From Stromatinia cepivora (lineage: Eukaryota; Ascomycota; Leotiomycetes; Helotiales; Sclerotiniaceae), in contig RCTD01000032.1 of assembly GCA_014898415.1 (NCBI GenBank), forward strand, positions 1 to 64,000: DNA of 64,000 bases, in the 5' to 3' direction. Made by a program: the position numbers and the translations under genes. The notes under the pieces are model-generated. The model was not told the DNA's origin. It did not search any database and was given only the letters and a program-made list of their open reading frames with translations. The stretch's first letter is position 1, and each line of letters opens with the position of its first letter. Positions 33,733-46,500 of this stretch are shown here, in pieces.

Positions 33733-36700
33733 TCAAGCCGCCTTTCTGGTCGGCGATAACGCCGTAGATGCCGCATCCGATCCCGACCAAGCCATCGTAT
33801 TCTTGTCACTTAAAGTCCCTGAATGCGCCATCGATTCCCAATCATGAATTCGTTTGATTAGTTCGGGGTCGGTATCGTCCCCAATGAATGTCCAACTTTC
33901 TTCCGAATCTTCCAGAGTATCATCATCTGACTTTCCTTCTTTACCCTTAATCAGTGATTTCGCGTACTCCATGTCTCGATATATACACTGAATCGCAGTG
34001 TCAAGTCCATTTTCCTATTGATTTGTTAGTCAGTACTTTTGTTTCATATGTGAATGGTAACATACCTTTCTGATTTGTTCGCCCAAAACTCTAGCCTTTG
34101 TGATCATTCTCTCACTATGTGAAGCCTCCCAAAGAGCCCGCGAAAAGACGCTGACATTGATCTTCTTGATCAGTATGCCAACGCCTAAATCTTCAACACG
34201 CTGACCAAAGAAAAACTGATCTCCGAAGAATGGTCTAACGATCGTTGGGATACCAGCTCGCAAACTAGCTCCGGTAGTGCCAGCGCCTCCATGATGGGCT
34301 GCCGCATCGATCTGAGAAAAGAGCCAGTCGTGCGGTGCAGATTTGATCTGAAATATCTCCGGTGGAAGCGGTATTTCAACATCATTGGCGCCTTTCTTGT
34401 CTAAGCGATCTGACCATCCTTTCGACAGAATGCATCTTACATCAGCTTTAAGAACAGACGCCACAACTGTTTTAGTCAAAACCGCAGAATCTGCCACAAC
34501 GATTGATCCAAACCCAACATACACTAGCCGTTTGCCATCTGCGCGCGCCTTTTCGATGAAATCAGTGAGATCTTTGGGTGGTGTGTACTTTGATCCTTCA
34601 TCCAAAAACCAGTAACCTGTGACTCTAATCCAATCGCTGTAGTCAAGAGGTGGTACCACGACTGAAGGACTGAAATTATACAAGAATGGAACCTTATTAG
34701 GTTGCATCTTCTCCAGACTCGTGGCTTGCAGACCTAGCTCCTTCTTTCTCCAGCGGTTCACCTGTCCGGAAATGGCTTTCCAGAAGACATTGTCAAACAT
34801 AAGGTAGGTGACATAGTTGTAAGAGCCACCTAGCTTATGCTCAGGAACAGCAAAGGCGTGGGGATAAGCTCTTGTTCTTGTCCATGGCATAGTGAAAGCT
34901 CGGAAATATGGGATTCGAAGGGCTTCCGCGATATGGATTCCAGCCATTGCACTGGGACTTTCAATCAGGATATCAGAATCTTGGCAGGCTTGCCATGATG
35001 AACTGAGCAAATCATCTATCCAACCACGAAATTTCGAAGATGCTTCTTTCAAGAACGAGACGGTGAACATTCCATTTTCTACACAAATCCGCATCAATTC
35101 GGCTGGATCACCATCAACTGGCGCAAATGCAATACCATGTGACTCGATCCAGTCCTTAAATTCCAAGTGAGTAGCTATTCTTGTTTTATGACCTTCTGCC
35201 ATCAAACCTTTACATAGAGCAATGTAAGGCTGAACATCACCACGAGAGCCAATGGTCAAGCAAGTGATTCGGAGAGGCTCCGTTGGCTTGAAGTTCAATA
35301 TTGAAGCTCTCGGATCATCGAACAATATTGGCGGTGATCCACCATCGACTGCTCTGGGCATATTGATATCATGCTCAGAACGGATCCCACGCCGTGCCTG
35401 TATTAAAGCTTTGTGTTCAGCACTGGCCATCTCTGCGTTTTCGCGCTCATCCATAGTCAAAAGTCCGGAGTCTTGCATATACTGCATTGTCTCCATATTC
35501 TGCAAGAGAGTTATTGCACAATCATCTCGGTTTTCGGCTTGATTGAACTCGAAGAAGATCTCTTCGTGTCCTCGGATAGTGATAACAAGTCCAGAGTATC
35601 CAAAACGAAATCCTTTCTCCTTATCGACGTTCTCGATATCTTTCAAAGGAAGGATGAGTTTAGTTCGCGTGCCTGGTAGTAGACTGCGGAAGCAAAAAGA
35701 TCGGTCACTAATATAGATTTTGCCATATAGCGGAAGAACCCTCTGCAAGTAGCCAAAGTATGCGGCATGAAGCTTCTCGTCGGGAGGTAAGGCAAAGTGG
35801 TCACGAAATCTCTCGGCGGGTGTAGCACCATCCCGGTTATCATCATCGTCTCCAATGCTTGACATTTCATTGTCGCGTGGTATTCCGTGGGGTTCCTCAT
35901 AGTGCTTTTTGCCCCCTTTCCACATGCCTGAGACCTTTTCCACATAACCCATTGACTCAGTTGCCAGTAAAGTGCTCATTCTTTTGGAGTGTCTATTGAG
36001 ATAGCCAGCAAATCCTGCGGCTCTTTGTAAAGGATATGATCCAGCCTTAACGATACTTTGTAAAGAAGGACCAGATGATATTTCCACTTGCCCAGCGTTC
36101 GAGTCGCTCACAGAACCTGTGGTTGCAGCGTGTTTGGGACGTTGTGGCCGCTGACTTCGTGTCGGGGAAACATCAGCGGGCTTTGTCGGAGAGGTGAGAG
36201 AACGAGATTTTGGGCTCTGAGAATCGTCTTTGTCTCTGTTGCATACCACTGAAGGCGAGCGCTGTATGGTAGGGGATAAAAATACATCGCTACCTCGCAG
36301 TATCTGACTAGCAGATGCTTGAGTCTCGTCACTTGCTGATGGTAAAGCCTCGGATGACCCCGGTTCTTCTAGAGAATGCACATATGAATCCGATGATCCT
36401 TGCTTAGAAGTGCGCTTTTCTTGATTCAAGCGATTGGTGCTCAAGCTACGTCTTGTGCTGATGCTATTTGCACTGTTGCTTCTGTGATTCTCCGTAGTGA
36501 GTCGATTCAGGTCGATACTGCGTCGGCCGTGCTTATTGAGATCCACGCTCCTACGAAAGATATCCGAGCTTGAAAGGCTCATGTCAGTGCTGGCGCGAGG
36601 ACTTCCAGCCCCTGGAGTGAGCAATGGAGATAAAGTTGCTCGGACATTTTCTTCTAAGGCTAGTGCGTTTGTTTGTAAAGGAGGAGCGTGGAGCTTCTGG

Positions 36701-38239
36701 TTGCGGCTCACTTGAAATGACGTCCGTTTGGAGCTACCACGGCTATCATCAGCTGTTGATAGTGGGGATAAAAGTTCTTCTGGTATTTTCTGCGCGGCCG
36801 TATCTCCGACAAGGATTTTAAGTACGCTCAAAGCGTCTTTGCCATTAGTAAAGAAAGAGAAGAAATACTAGACAATTCGTTAGCAGCTTACTTCCTTTGG
36901 TTCTAAGTTACTAACCTCGTCAATAGCATAAGTCTCATCGTTGTCAATAATACGTATCTTGCAGGTATCTGCGAAATCAATTATTTGACTGTCCTCAATG
37001 TCGATAATATTCTCGATGGGTAACGATATTTTGACACTGTCACCCTCGTTATGAGACCTGAATATGATCTTTTGCAAGGCTTTAACCCATTCTTTTGCGC
37101 TAGGGGCGCTATCCGCATTGAAGTTGTATCTACGTTGATGTGTTTCGACGGTGAAATGTGTGGAATCTTTCCCTTTCTCTTTTTCCGCAACACTTGCCGA
37201 AATCCCATACCTCAAGTCAATATTACCACTTGGAAAGTATAAATCCGATGGGTTGGTGTAGTATGAAAGAACGTCGCCTTTTAGCCGGAACCAATATCTA
37301 TTGTACTTTGGGTTGTGTCGACCAGATTTTGATAGATATCCTGATTTGACGACTTCATTCTATATGCATGTTAGTTTGTCAACCACAGATCAAGGTAATA
37401 ACATACAGCTTTCTTTGGTAGATATGCATAAAAGCAAATATGTTTAGTAGTAATGTACATATAACCTTGTAGCAGTACACTTTTCATCAGCCAGCAGGGA
37501 TATTCTACAATAGTTAGCATATGCGTTTGAAGGGGAAAAAATGTCAGAATCTACCCTCTATAACATCTTCGGGCGTTTCAAACTTGAAGATCTCCATCAA
37601 CCTCTCTGCTAAACTATCCGGTGATGTCCCCCCGTTATCGTCGACTTTTGTAGGGTCTTTTGATTTTCGAGGCATTTCAAAACTAGGCCGCAAAGATAAT
37701 TCTGCTCGGGCGTCCAACATTCTGCCCATGACTGGTGCGTCTTTTGGTTGAAGTTGTGGATGTTTTATCTCAGGCGTAGTAGATTCTTGGGGAGATTCAC
37801 GTAGTGGTGATGGCGTACGGCTACCTCTAGCGATGGTGTTTGATGATTTAGACTTGGACCTGGAACTTAATCGCGAAAACGATCGGATTAACTTGCTCTC
37901 GGAAAGTTTCCTTCTATGCCCTTCAAATTTTCCCGCCTTTTGATCTATACGGCTTCGATTTATGTGCGATTCGGAACTCTGCCGGGTTGGCTTTCCCGAA
38001 TCATCTTCTTCGTCGCTAGATTGCGCATCGAATCTGGCATTGAAATCAACATGTGAGCCAGCTGCAGCGATCATACCGAACACAGATTGATTCAACCCGT
38101 GAGCGGCAGTGCAATCCTCCTCCGCATCGTCGCCGTCCCGGAAACGCTCAGGAAGTTCCATGGTTACTTGATGTCCTTCTTTCCATCGTTTCGTCAACTT
38201 CCTAGCGACCCTCTTCTTCAACTCATCGTCCGGAGCCAT
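33733..38239 (-). CDS. ATG26: Sterol 3-beta-glucosyltransferase (autophagy-related Atg26)
   Basis: Five exons on the minus strand: 38239-37555, 37504-37407, 37359-36916, 36867-34066 and 34014-33733; 1,436 residues, a usual length for fungal Atg26. It transfers glucose from UDP-glucose to ergosterol and, in some fungi, supports pexophagy. Domain order: a polar N-terminus, a first GRAM segment (about 210-262, across two splice sites), a PH domain (about 265-360, starting [18 protein letters not shown]), a second GRAM (about 758-860) and a C-terminal GT1-type glycosyltransferase starting at [16 protein letters not shown] (about 938). The sugar-nucleotide motif is [19 protein letters not shown] (near 1,265). 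All four introns are 50-70 bp or less with CTAAC-like branch sites. Confidence 0.96.
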
Positions 38240-38851
38240 GTTGATAATGACTTCTCGTTGTTAGTGTTGTATACAGACAACGTAATAAGTTGTTCTGATG
38301 TTTGTCTGTTCCGGTCAAGCATTCAGCGAAGTCAAGATCCCTCGTGGTATCGATAAGGATGGGTTAGGCTGGAACGTTAAATGATAGGTGGGTTTCGTTC
38401 GTTCGAATCACATGCGATTTAATAAATCTGATCATCCGCTCTTCTGTACTGAGCAGAAACATGTGAATGATAAAAGGATCTAAAATTTCACAGTTTGAAA
38501 GGTTGGATAATGAATCACAAGTTGTTTAAGAGCTGGGTACTTGAGTTGAACGTACACGAATACTGAAGGGCGGGCAGTGTAATTCTGCCTTGAGCACAAG
38601 TATTGAGCACGGGCTTCAATGTCTGTGGAGAAGATCACTAACTACCTAGGCAGGTAGTTCTAATACGATGATGATCCCTTATATGACAGCATGATAATGA
38701 ACAGAGGGAGCGAAGGGTAAACAATTCAATAATATGAAAACTGACCAGGCACATTGTGTCATCATTAGTTATTTCTTATTGGACATTGAAAAATGTTTAT
38801 TTATTAAAGTTTGTTTGTATTAATAAGTCGGCTTTCACCAACAGCCGACTA

Positions 38852-39107
38852 GTCGGGGAAAGCGAATTGCCCCGCTAGTTATTAATATATGAATAATTTG
38901 ATCAGTTTTCGAATTAATATTAAAAAATTTATATTATTGATTTCTATTTAACAATATAAATCTAAAGATAAAAATTTATTGTATCAATTGGAAAATTCAT
39001 AATTATATTAAAAATAACAATTTGGTGATTTTGATATATTTGATATATTTTACACCAAAATCAGTAAAGGGATAATTCGCTTTCCGAGGACATTTGCTTT
39101 CCCCGAC
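38852..39107. mobile_element. MITE-like element with TA target-site duplication (Tc1/mariner type, degraded)
   Basis: Inverted termini of 16 bp match at 15 positions: GTCGGGGAAAGCGAAT at 38852-38867 against the reverse complement of 39092-39107. Each end is flanked by TA (38850-38851 and 39108-39109), as for Tc1/mariner insertions. A subterminal ATTCGCTTTCC repeat precedes the right end. The 200-bp interior is extremely AT-rich and has no coding potential, in line with RIP decay. The element is 256 bp, suitable for a non-autonomous MITE. The family name rests only on the TA flank. Confidence 0.7.
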
Positions 39108-39139
39108 TATTAAACTTACCACCTATTCAAAGCCATACA

Positions 39140-39149
39140 TACCTAGGTA
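39140..39149. promoter_or_regulatory. Palindrome TACCTAGGTA (copy 4 of 4)
   Basis: Between the MITE-like element and the CMR1 3' end. Role unknown. Confidence 0.3.
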
Positions 39150-39254
39150 TACTTGACTCGTATACAAGAATCCGATATGAAATATGAGTTGAGCATCAAA
39201 ATATTCGTATTATACAATAATCTAACAATATCTACAAATGCCCAATCCAATTCA

Positions 39255-40858
39255 TTACATCCAAAGGCACAACTTCCCTGCCGCCGTCCCACCTGCAACC
39301 CAGTCCTTCGTAGGATGAAACTGTGCAGCGGCTGGGACAGCTGTTATAAGACCATCACCCCCTAATTGTGCTAACTGTTCCCCATCAGCCGAATAAACAT
39401 CACAAAATCGATTCATATTTCCAATCACGAATTTTTGAATACCATCTTCTGGTTTCTCTTGCCAATGGGGTTTCAAGATAGTTACCCAACGTCCAGTTTG
39501 GTTGTTGTGTTTAATAACAGTTGTAGGCTTCATTGCAGCATCATCGAGCGAATGTCCTGTCTTGAAAGAGCCAGCATCAAGAAACGAATGAATCTTAATA
39601 GTGTCATCATATGAAGAAGTTGCAACATGTCCAGCAGGGGACCATGAAGCATGGGATACCGAAAGCCTAGACTCATGCTCACCAAGTAAAACTGGATGCC
39701 TCGAGTCACCTGTCCCTGTTATTTTCCGCAAATCCCAGATCTTTAACATCCTATCTAGTGATGCTGTTGTCACAAGATGGGGATATAATGGATGCAAAGA
39801 AAATCCACCTATCTTTTTGTCCGAGAGGTACCAGATTTCATTCTTAGATGGAGTTCGCATATCATGCCGTCCAAATCGACCATCGAGGGTAGAAAAGCAT
39901 AAGAGATTCGGATCTGTGGACGGTATGGCGATACTAGATATAGGCATGTCTTCATCTAGAGAATCTGGGGCGAATGCCTCAACAGCTACTCCTTTTTGTA
40001 GATCAAGTTTCCGAACTGAAGAATCATATGAAGCTGAATAGAGTGTGTTTCCGTCTGCACCAAATACAAAAGAAGAAATTGACCTAGAATGTATCTTGAA
40101 CGCAGTGATAGCTGGCTCTGCAGTATTTGGGTCCTCTTCATCGTCCTCCGCCTTAACTTCCGGACCTCCTTGTGATGCATCGAACAGTCCAACATTCCCC
40201 AGTTTATCCCCGGCAAATATTAGAGGCTTGTCTACCGTTGGATGAAATCCTAGAGCGTATATCCGTTCAGGAGTGATTTTGATTTCTGCGCTTGAAGTTA
40301 GTGAAATATTACACCGAGAATAGTTCAAGTCTTACGATTAGGCTCATATGTTTCATATAGTTCTAATCCGCTCATTTTCTCTCTCAGAGCCTTCAATCCT
40401 TCGTCTGTTGTCTCTTTAATATCATCTTCGGTAAAGGTCCTCAAATTGGGCTGAGCGCCACGCATGACACCAGATAAAAAGCCATTTTCCTGCTTCCATT
40501 TCTTGCCTTCGACAACAATGTCATTAATATTTAAATCTCCAGCAACTCGCTGCCTTTTGGCTTGCGAGACCTCCTTTGCAAATTCCTGTTCGACCTCCGC
40601 TTTACGCTTCGCAGTCTCGCTATCAGCTTCAATACCAGCCAGACGTGAACTTGTACGGGTTGGCCTAGGAGCTTCTTTTTCGATTCGAGCTGCTCTCTTT
40701 CTAGGTGTTGTTAATTTTGGTTTCGGTGGCGGTTTTGGGACAATTTTCTGCGCTGTCGTGCTAAGGTCTTTTAACATTGCTTGATTTGCCGCAATGTTTT
40801 CGAGTCTCCGACGCTCAAAAGCACTCATTTCTGGTTTTGCCTTCTTATTTGGAGCCAT
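39255..40858 (-). CDS. CMR1: WD40 protein Cmr1/WDR76 (DNA-damage-binding protein CMR1)
   Basis: Two exons on the minus strand: 40858-40336 and 40285-39255, with a 50-bp intron (GTAAGA donor, CACTAAC branch); 517 residues. Cmr1 is a nuclear WD40 protein linked to chromatin, DNA damage and protein quality control at stalled replication forks. The N-terminus is basic (FERRRLENIAANQAML, then KRAARIEKEAPRPTRTSSRLAG). The propeller starts after the splice site with IKITPERIYALGFHP and contains WD-type blades such as KIWDLRKITGTG and IHSFLDAG; the protein ends GTAAGKLCLWM. It is divergent with the Mtf2-like gene, leaving a shared promoter of about 330 bp. Confidence 0.92.
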
Positions 40859-41187
40859 TTAGATTATTTCTTGTGGTTTGTTGGGTTAAAAAAAATCAAT
40901 TGCAAAATAATGGTCTACCAACTTCCAATGTCGAGTCAATTGAATTCATAAAGTCTTTCAATTAACGCGCTTCCATGGAAGAAACCGCGTCGCGACTTGA
41001 CTTGGTCTGTGCACTTTCAATGAATTCTTAGCTCTGGAAAACTTGCGAAAAAAATTCACGAGGGGTGGATGGAATTCAAATGTTCAATATACTCACTCCC
41101 TTTCTCTTCATATCAGCTTATATATTTACCATTGAAAATTAAAGACTCGGCGTATGTCATAGCATCAATTACTCTATATGCGATAAA

Positions 41188-42669
41188 ATGGCATCTATAA
41201 AAGTTGCTGAAGCTATTCCAATTGCATATTCAACTCTGTCCTCCACAATGATGCCATTTCTATATCAAACCAGGACAATTGCAAGGCTGCATAGATCTAT
41301 CTGCAATAGGAGATATCGAAATAGCACCTTACCTTCGATCCGCAGAACAAGCATTCATACTTCCTTACCCCGAGCTAGCTACGAACCACAAGACGGAACC
41401 TACGATACTTGGGATGATACTGGTCCTCAAATCACTAGGAGGGCTCCTACGTCTAGAAACAACCATTTTAATAGACATAAATTTCGTCCAAGGATGGCAT
41501 TTGATGAGTACAAACTCAATCTTGAAAAGAGTGAACTGGAATCAGAAGGCAATATCGCGGAATCTGTGGTTATTGGTTTCGAGGAAGATGACCAAACATT
41601 AATAGAGTATGGCACGGAAATCGATGCATTAGCAAGTCGAAATTATCCGAAGCGCGAATCCACCATTACAGATTCAGAGAGGCACACTTTCAATCAAATA
41701 TTCACAGATATTTTCAAGCGGACCCAAATAACATCTTTATACGACGTTGAAGATGACGGCACGCAGATCCCGCCCCACACGAACAGGGAGAGTGCGCGGA
41801 ACAAGCTTGATAATATAATGGGACATTCGCTGTCGAACAAACGGGATCGGACCATGAAGGAACGGGAAGCCGAAATCAATAGATACCCACCAGCTCTTCG
41901 TGCTGCAGCTGCTAGGGCAATTGGTCTTAATCCAAAGGAGGAATTGGAACCCAAAGTGGAAACCGCGGAACCAGGACTCGACACCCAGGCACAATTGCGA
42001 GAACCTGAACGTATACGAGTTGAAGAATTGCTCCGCAATGCCAATACAGATTTTGAGCTCTGGGAGGTTCTCGAAAAAGAAGTATTCCCCCTCATTGCAA
42101 AAATGGGTCTAGGAGAGACAAGAGAGAGCCGAGATCAGCAAAGAAGAGGAATAGAAGACTCTACCGTTCTTCCCGTCAAAGAGGATCCCACTACTGCAAC
42201 AGATGATGAGCCCGAGATTTCCCCTCTAGCTCTTTATGGTCCGCTCTATCCATCACACCTCCTTCTTGGCTTACGTCTCCTCGACCGGGGTTTCAGTAGA
42301 CCCTCTCAGCTATCCCTCTCCATTCTTCCGCGGATCAAATCCTTCGGCCTCCTCTCCCATGTTCTTGGCACCTCCACGCCTCTCTACAACGAGCTTCTAC
42401 GCATTTCCTGGATACGATACGATGATTTCCGAACTTGTATAGATCTACTCAACGAGATGGAACACGCAGGTCTGGACTTCGACTCAGAGACATATGAGAT
42501 TGTTACCGACATCCTAAAAATCAGGGCTCTCGTCTGGAAGGGAGAAGCAGGCCGAAATAAAACGGCATTGTGGTCTTTACCAGAGTTTAAAAGATCTCGT
42601 CATCTTGAGTTTTGGCAGGAAAAAATCGAAAGATTTTTAAGATTGAAGAGGATGAAAGGAAGGGCATAG
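41188..42669 (+). CDS. Mtf2-like mitochondrial gene-expression factor
   Basis: Intronless frame of 493 residues. The N-terminus is rich in Arg, Ser and Thr with few acidic residues, like a mitochondrial presequence; a second ATG 60 bp downstream (MMPFLYQTRTIARLHRS) may be the better start. A charged middle region follows. The C-terminal helical domain, with LYGPLYPSHLLLGLRLLDRG (about 348-367), and then ISWIRYDDFRTCIDLLNEMEHAG, resembles the Mtf2/Nam1-like C-terminal domain of fungal proteins that stabilise or help translate mitochondrial transcripts. The family call is by resemblance and should be confirmed with a profile search. Confidence 0.75.
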   Translation: MASIKVAEAIPIAYSTLSSTMMPFLYQTRTIARLHRSICNRRYRNSTLPSIRRTSIHTSLPRASYEPQDGTYDTWDDTGPQITRRAPTSRNNHFNRHKFRPRMAFDEYKLNLEKSELESEGNIAESVVIGFEEDDQTLIEYGTEIDALASRNYPKRESTITDSERHTFNQIFTDIFKRTQITSLYDVEDDGTQIPPHTNRESARNKLDNIMGHSLSNKRDRTMKEREAEINRYPPALRAAAARAIGLNPKEELEPKVETAEPGLDTQAQLREPERIRVEELLRNANTDFELWEVLEKEVFPLIAKMGLGETRESRDQQRRGIEDSTVLPVKEDPTTATDDEPEISPLALYGPLYPSHLLLGLRLLDRGFSRPSQLSLSILPRIKSFGLLSHVLGTSTPLYNELLRISWIRYDDFRTCIDLLNEMEHAGLDFDSETYEIVTDILKIRALVWKGEAGRNKTALWSLPEFKRSRHLEFWQEKIERFLRLKRMKGRA

Positions 42670-43579
42670 CTTAGTGAAATGGAAGCTGAATTTACTCAGT
42701 CCAACTGATTATGTCATGTGCAATAAATTATAGATTTGTTAGGTCCTGGTCATTCCACTCAGTTGAATTTGTTTTAATGACCTTTCCCCTTTTCATCATT
42801 TATACTATAAGTGTGTAGTGATTGCTACCTGGGCAGTCATCTTTCAGAAAGTTGCTGAGGTGAAGTGAAATATGAGGTAGTAATGTATGTGGCTAGTGGC
42901 GCTGACTAAGAAACGCGTTGCGTTGATAGATAAGGATTTATTTCTATCCGGACTGGAATGTATTTTATAATTTATCAATCCATGTGACAATAAGCTTCGA
43001 GACCAAAAAGTGAATTCAAAGGCAGGCCAGGAGATATGGCTTAATTGTTTCCCTGCAGCATTTTCCTATCTAATTTGCTTCCCCGGTATACATTGACTTT
43101 ACTGCTTCCTTTATGCAGAGCTAACCGCCCTGTTGTAGTTCCTTTTCCTTCCTTTGTGTGGAACACACCGACTATCATTATTGGAAATTCATCAATGTTA
43201 TTGATTAAAGGCTATCAGAGAAGTATCCTGAATGCCAGTGTCAATAGTTGATAAGAGGACAGAAATAATTAGACAATATCCTCGATTAGCATCATACATT
43301 TTTGGCATTCTATGAGGTAAATCTCCAATGTATGATAAAGTCCTTGTGGTGGACATCTTTACCGCAAGGTGAGTCATGTCCTCATAGTAAAACTGCTTAA
43401 AGTGAATGCTGAGCCAATTTTAGGAATTGAAACCTCAATTTCAACAAAGAACAGCTCAAGCTCCTGTTCGAGGCATCCAAGTCTTGTTGAAATATAAGGA
43501 GACTGTCGGTCCTTAGCTACAAACGGAAATCATCACTCAAAAACACTATCTTAGCAATTGGGTTGAGTCTTTGCAAATA
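42670..43579. other. Promoter region of the DNA methyltransferase gene
   Basis: About 0.9 kb between two genes of the same orientation. No coding region or distinct repeat is seen. Confidence 0.4.
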
Positions 43580-46500
43580 ATGCCTCACTCTGGTAACTTC
43601 AGTAGGGATCAATCAACCTCCACTGATAATTCCGAACTTGTACACCAACAAATTTTGGCCCAACAGCTTGACCTTGATCAATCACCACCTCCAGATGTTG
43701 ACAGTCAAACACCGCCCCCACCTCAAGAGAGTAAAATCGGTTCCATATATCCACCAGAGCTCATCTATCCCAAGTCACGGTACTTTGGCTACATTCCCCC
43801 CTTGCCAGTAAGCAAAGAGTATCAGGCATGTGCGGCTCTATTACAGGAGTTTAAGAACGAAAATTTGGTGAGGTCGCCACCGACACAGGAAGATTTCGTG
43901 GAATTCGAGTTGACCGATTTCTCAATTTACATGCCCGATGCCCCTCTCTATGGGTATGAACTGCGGGGCCTTCAAGATCTTGCAAGCAAAGCCAGCCACT
44001 CATGTTTGCTATTCGACGGAATCCTTAGTGTGGTAAACTTATGTCATTACGTTCAAGGCGTACCATTCAAAATATGTTCTATAGGAAACTATGGTGAAGA
44101 AGTTGACGACGTTGATGGTGCTATCTGGCTTCAGTCAGATCTAAACACAAGGGCAAATATTTACTATCGGCTACAGAACCCTAGCCCAGAATATTCTCGT
44201 TTTCACCTTGGCTTTTTATGGTTGTCAAATCTGTCGAAGCATTTTGTTGATTATTCTTTGGCATGTCAGGAGCAAAAGAAAAAGGTGTCAATCCACAACT
44301 TCCGGACAGACTTTGTGCAATGGGGTAGGAAAGTGCACGCAGAATCATCAAAGTTCCAATCTTGGTATCTCGAATATGGCCGAGATGATTTCAGACAGGC
44401 CGTCTCGGCAAACATTAACTTTTTGTTCAAGGAATCGATTGGTGTAACGGAAAAGCTTCGCTCGTTGTACATCTGGAAGGAAATCTTGGAAAAGTCAAGC
44501 ATCAAAGAACGGCCAATAATAGAGAATATGACGGTTGTCACACCATATGTTTACGATTGTTTCAGCCATTTAAGATTTGGCCACTTTCTCAAACCTCTAG
44601 CACCAACTGTATTTTCGAAAGACACAGAAGAGTCAGAGGTGCAGTCACCACTATCACTTTCGCCCAGGAAATCACGCATTACTTGTGATCCCAATTCTTC
44701 GATCAAGTATCAATCTAAGTCTTTCTCTAGCGTTAAGGATAGCTTAGCAGTCGAAATAAACCAATGGGAAGCAGCCAAACGACAAAAAATGCTTGATGCT
44801 ATCAAAGTAGGGGATGTATTATCAGTCACCAAGGATGGTCCAAATTCTGTTTGGAAAGATGAGACAAGCCGGTGGAAAGCAGAAGACCATTGCTGGTATC
44901 TATATGTGCAAACCAAGCATACAAGTCCCCGTGGTAAATACTCTTTTGATGGAATTTGGCTCTATAAGCCTTCAGACACTAGTTGTGCAAAAATGAAATA
45001 TCCATACCCCAAGGAGTTGTTCCTCAGCGATAATTGTACTTGTGGGTCTGGTGATTCTAGGATACCTCAGGATGAAGTTATTGATACTGTCTTCGTCGTT
45101 TGGCATGGTCTACCATCAGAGACGGATATTTTCATTCGCCAAACATATCTGGACAATGAGAATTTTGTAACATTAACAGATTCACACAAAATATGTAAGC
45201 ATCTACGAATGCCCGAGGGTGATTCCTCATTGTCATCCACGATCATTGGTCGTTTTCCTATTGGACAGACAATACTTGCATTACCCCCTCGGCGTAGATC
45301 AGAGAATGGTCTTGAGCCTTATGAGGTTGTGAAATACGATGAGGAAAGCTCTAAGTTGTACGTCACATTGAGGAGACTTGTCAGAAGATCAGAGTTTGAA
45401 AAAGTTGTGTCCTGTCGGCCAAATGAGCTTATATACACTGATATAAAAGATAAGATGTTAGCTGCTAAGCTCGAGAAAACATGCCTCGTACGGTTTTATA
45501 CCGAAAAGGAAGTCTTAGCCGGCGAGGTTCCAGCACCTTATTGTAGAGATGGGGGCTCGAATGCTTTTATCATCACGAAACGACTACGAGAGGATGATCA
45601 GAAATTAACACCAATAGAGGACGAGACGCCCCGGGGTCTCATTCAAGGGTTTGATCCCGAAGCACCACTAGAACGGAGGGTTTTGAACGGGCTCGACCTC
45701 TTCTGTGGTGGTGGTAATTTCGGTCGCGGTTTGGAGGAAGGTGGAGCAGTACATAACAAGTGGGCTGTCGATTTATTCTCGGCGGCAGTAGAGACATATT
45801 CTACTAATTTGAAAGGCCCGGAGGGAACTGACATGTTTTTTGGTTCAGTCAACGATCTGATGGTGCAGGCTTTTGAAGGCAACCCGCGAAAACTCAGAAT
45901 TCCTTCACCAGGTGATGTTGATGTAATCTTGGCGGGTAGTCCTTGCCAAGGTTTTAGCAGAATGAATGCGAATAAGGGCAATGATCAGAGCCTGCGGAAC
46001 CAGTCACTCGTCGCATCTGTCGCAGCTTATATTGATTTCTATCGGCCTAAGTATGGATTGTTAGAAAATGTCTTGACTATGGCTCAAAAAGGCCTAGGAC
46101 GTGACGAAGATGTTCTTTCCCAACTCATATGCGCCATTGTTGGTCTTGGGTACCAAGTACAGCTTTTCTTACTTGATTCGTGGAGTTTTGGTAGCTCCCA
46201 ATCACGAAGTCGAATATTCGTCTCATTCGCTGCCCCTGGTTTTGTTCCACTCAAGCATCCCGAGCTTTCACATTCACACCCTCCTCACGTTGGTGAACGT
46301 GGATTGGGTAAATTGGCAAATGGACAATCCTTTGGCAGCCGGATTCATTGTCCCACTCCTTTTAAATACCGCACCGCTGAAGACTCCGTAGCTGATCTTC
46401 CTTTCATTGGAGATGGAGCGACGTCTCAGTGTACAAAGTATCCGGATCATGTCCCACCTCAAACTTTGTCTAAAGCGTATAGATTTCAAATTGCTTGCAT

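Larger units (their letters stand above)
38240..39254. other. Spacer between ATG26 and CMR1
   Basis: Contains the ATG26 promoter, a 20-bp inverted repeat (38640-38659, arms AACTACCT/AGGTAGTT), a hairpin at 38827-38849 (GTCGGCT/AGCCGAC), a MITE-like element (38852-39107) and a TACCTAGGTA palindrome (39140-39149). No gene is supported. Confidence 0.55.
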
